The notes beneath the pieces are model-generated. The model worked only from the letters and a program-made list of their open reading frames with translations, did not search any database and had not been told where the DNA came from. A DNA stretch of 7,937 nucleotides from Pseudomonadota bacterium (GTDB lineage: Bacteria > Pseudomonadota > Gammaproteobacteria > Steroidobacterales > Steroidobacteraceae): the NCBI GenBank assembly GCA_023423065.1, contig JAFAGC010000041.1, positions 1 through 7,937 of the forward strand. The letters run 5' to 3'. Numbering within the stretch: the stretch's first letter is position 1; each line of letters starts with the position of its first letter. Position numbers and translations under genes: made by a program. Shown here piece by piece: positions 6,173-7,937 of the stretch.

Positions 6173-7854
6173 TGGCTGCCTCGAACAACTTCGACGCCAT
6201 CGTCGTCGGATCGGGCATGTCGGGCGGCTGGGCCGCGAAGGAATTGACGGAGCGCGGCCTCAAGACGCTGGTGCTCGAGCGCGGGCGCGACATCCGCCAC
6301 GTCGTGGATTACCCGACGGCGCTCAAGGATCCGTGGCAGCTGCCGCACAACAACCGTCCGACCACGGTGGACAGGGCGGCACAGCCCATCCAGTCGACGC
6401 TCTATCTATACGACCAGTCGACGAAACATCACTTCGTCGACGACATCGAGAATCCGTACGAACAGGCGAGGCCGTTCAACTGGTATCGCGGCTATCACGT
6501 GGGCGGGCGATCGCTCATGTGGGCGCGTCACGTGTTCCGCTTCAGCGATCTCGACTTCGAGGCCAACCTGCGTGAGGGCGTGGGCATAGACTGGCCGATC
6601 CGTTATGCGGACATCGCGCCCTGGTACGAGCACGTCGAGAAGTTCATCGGCGCGAGCGGCGAGAACTCGGGACTGCCCCAACTACCCGCGCAGGTGCTGC
6701 AGCCGCCGTTCGAGATGAACGCGCTGGAGAAGAAGATCCGCGCGGGCATGGACGACGCGTTCAAGGGCGAACGCAAGCTGATCTGCAGTGCGACCGCCGT
6801 GCTCTCGCGCGAGCACAATGGCCGCGGGCCCTGCCAGGGCCGCAACCAGTGCGCGCGCGGCTGTCCGTTCAGCGCGTACTTCTCGTCGAACGGCGTGACG
6901 CTGCCGGCCGCGGCCGCCACCGGCAATCTCACGCTACAGCCCGATTCGATCGTGCACTCGTTGATCTACGACGAGGCGAAGAACCGCGTGACGGGCGTGC
7001 GGGTGATCGACGCGAACACGAAGAAGACGACCGAGTATTTCGCGAAGGTCGTGTTCCTGTGCGCGTCGGCGCTGAACTCGACGGCGATCCTGCTCAACAC
7101 GCGCATGGCGCGTTTTCCGAACGGTCTGGGCAACGACTCGGGCGAGCTCGGCCACAATCTCATGGATCACCACAATGGCGCGGGCGCGACGGCCAGCTTC
7201 TCGGGGCTGCTCGATCGTTATTACCGCGGCCGGCGGTCGACCAGCATGTACATCCCGCGCTTCCGCAACGTTTCGAAGCGCGAGGAGAAGTTCAAGCGCG
7301 GCTACGGCTACGAGGTGTACACCAATCGCGGCACTTGGACGCGCGGTATCGGCACCGCCGCGTTCGGCGCGGATTTCAAGAACGAGATCACGCGGCCGGG
7401 CGAGTGGAGCCTGTTCATGGAAGGTTATGGCGAGACGCTGCCGTACCACGACAACCGCATCTGGCTGTCGCACGACAAGCCGGATTCGTTCGGCATGCCG
7501 CGCATCAACATGTCGATGGAGTACCGCGACAACGAACGCGCGATGGCGCAGCAGATGATGGACGACGCGGTCGAGATGATGACCGCCGCGGGCCTCGAGA
7601 ACGTCAAGGGTTTCAACAACCCCGTGACGCCCGGCAGCGTGATTCACGAGATGGGCACCGCGCGCATGGGCCGCGATCCGAAGACCTCCGTGCTGAACGG
7701 CCACAACCAGGTCCATGCCGTTCCAAACGTCTTCGTGACCGACGGCAGCTTCATGGTGTCCTCGCCCACGCAGAATCCCTCGCTGACCTACATGGCGCTG
7801 ACCGCCCGCGCGGCGAACTACGCCGTAGAGCAACTGAAGCGCGGCGAGCTGTAG
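6172..7854 (+). CDS. GMC-family FAD-dependent sugar/polyol dehydrogenase, catalytic subunit, with likely [3Fe-4S] cluster motif
   Basis: This encodes 560 residues starting at ATG 6172; the in-frame GTG at 6160 would add four residues and is less likely. The FAD-binding motif is at the very start: DAIVVGSGMSGGWAAKEL (8-25) and LVLERG (33-38). The second flavin-contact region is YHVGGRSLMWARHVFRF (108-124). C221, C227 and C231 form C-x5-C-x3-C, the same spacing as the [3Fe-4S] ligands reported for the catalytic subunit of Burkholderia cepacia FAD-glucose dehydrogenase. NLMDHHNGAG (329-338) follows. The C-terminal catalytic part has IHEMGTARMG (491-500) with His492 as the active-site base position, DGSFMVSSPTQNPSLTYMALTAR (524-546), and Asn535 in the second catalytic position. 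It has no export signal and should leave the cell folded with the Tat-signal small subunit. The likely role is periplasmic oxidation of a sugar, polyol or glycoside, passing electrons to a cytochrome c or quinone. The substrate is unknown; gluconate, glucose and glucoside-3-dehydrogenase roles are all possible. Confidence 0.95.
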   Translation: MAASNNFDAIVVGSGMSGGWAAKELTERGLKTLVLERGRDIRHVVDYPTALKDPWQLPHNNRPTTVDRAAQPIQSTLYLYDQSTKHHFVDDIENPYEQARPFNWYRGYHVGGRSLMWARHVFRFSDLDFEANLREGVGIDWPIRYADIAPWYEHVEKFIGASGENSGLPQLPAQVLQPPFEMNALEKKIRAGMDDAFKGERKLICSATAVLSREHNGRGPCQGRNQCARGCPFSAYFSSNGVTLPAAAATGNLTLQPDSIVHSLIYDEAKNRVTGVRVIDANTKKTTEYFAKVVFLCASALNSTAILLNTRMARFPNGLGNDSGELGHNLMDHHNGAGATASFSGLLDRYYRGRRSTSMYIPRFRNVSKREEKFKRGYGYEVYTNRGTWTRGIGTAAFGADFKNEITRPGEWSLFMEGYGETLPYHDNRIWLSHDKPDSFGMPRINMSMEYRDNERAMAQQMMDDAVEMMTAAGLENVKGFNNPVTPGSVIHEMGTARMGRDPKTSVLNGHNQVHAVPNVFVTDGSFMVSSPTQNPSLTYMALTARAANYAVEQLKRGEL

Positions 7855-7859
7855 GTGGG

Positions 7860-7895
7860 AGTGGGGATAGTGGTGCCGGTGTAAAAAGTGGGGAT
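7860..7895 (+). repeat. 9-bp direct repeat AGTGGGGAT
   Basis: AGTGGGGAT occurs at 7860-7868 and again at 7887-7895, just after the GMC stop codon. The second copy runs into the inverted-repeat element that follows. It may mark the edge of a dispersed repeat, or be chance in G-rich sequence. Confidence 0.4.
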
Positions 7896-7937
7896 TAGCG
7901 CCAGCGCGTCGCACGCGCGGAGACGTCTCCGCTAATC
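7893..7937. repeat. Nested inverted-repeat element at the right edge (REP/MITE-like or terminator), cut by the window
   Basis: Three symmetric units are packed into 45 nt. The outer arms are GATTAGCG (7893-7900) and CGCTAATC (7930-7937), with the right arm ending exactly at the window edge. Inside lie GCGCGT-CGC-ACGCGC (7904-7918) and a perfect 16-bp palindrome GCGGAGACGTCTCCGC (7917-7932), which shares bases with the outer right arm. The DNA could therefore fold in alternative ways, either one long stem with inner hairpins or two tandem hairpins. There is no U-run in the visible part, so a simple intrinsic terminator is not shown, though it lies where one would be expected for the dehydrogenase operon. 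The arrangement recalls REP-type or MITE-like intergenic repeats. Confidence 0.55.

Noticed and set aside
6934..7914. Long - strand open frame opposite the GMC gene
   Set aside because: It is antisense to a clear GMC C-terminal domain. Its product has no motifs and starts in the palindromic tail.
1..7937. tRNA, rRNA, CRISPR array, insertion sequence, toxin-antitoxin or phage defence genes
   Set aside because: I looked for these on both strands and saw no cloverleaf, no regularly spaced repeats, no transposase or nuclease motifs. Coding density leaves no gap above 150 bp.

Overview
The window is GC-rich (roughly two thirds G+C by eye), tightly packed, and every gene I accept reads on the + strand. 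GC-rich codon use, a SapC-family protein, a sugar-porter transporter with its own LacI regulator, and a Tat-exported GMC dehydrogenase pair together suggest a high-GC proteobacterium. A Xanthomonadales/Steroidobacter-like gammaproteobacterium is my best guess, but this is inference from gene content; there is no rRNA or other phylogenetic marker here.

Layout. (1) 2-424: 3' end of an AraC-type regulator gene cut by the window edge. (2) 462-1517: secreted esterase-like alpha/beta-hydrolase whose nucleophile-elbow serine is a phenylalanine. (3) 1595-2302: SapC-family protein of unknown function. (4) 2449-3453 and 3450-4808: LacI regulator and sugar-porter MFS transporter with overlapping stop and start codons, a sugar-uptake unit. 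(5) 4897-5391 and 5396-5623: PhnB-like VOC protein followed 4 nt later by a small three-helix membrane protein. (6) 5654-6172 and 6172-7854: Tat-signal-bearing small subunit and GMC flavoprotein subunit of a periplasmic sugar/polyol dehydrogenase, overlapping by 1 nt. The large subunit has a C-x5-C-x3-C motif matching the [3Fe-4S] ligand spacing of bacterial FAD-glucose dehydrogenases. (7) 7855-7937: non-coding tail with nested inverted repeats, running off the window edge.

How the genes may work together: sugar-responsive repression (LacI), uptake (MFS) and periplasmic oxidation of a sugar or glycoside (small subunit plus GMC subunit) fit a carbohydrate-use locus, and SapC-family genes are often seen in such loci. 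The substrate cannot be read from sequence. The cytochrome c subunit expected to take electrons from the dehydrogenase is not in the window.

No RNA gene, CRISPR array, insertion sequence or phage gene is visible. No intergenic gap exceeds 150 bp. I see no clearly new multi-gene system. The points most worth following are the apparently inactivated esterase, the Fe-S-type GMC dehydrogenase without a linked cytochrome, and the palindromic element at the right edge.
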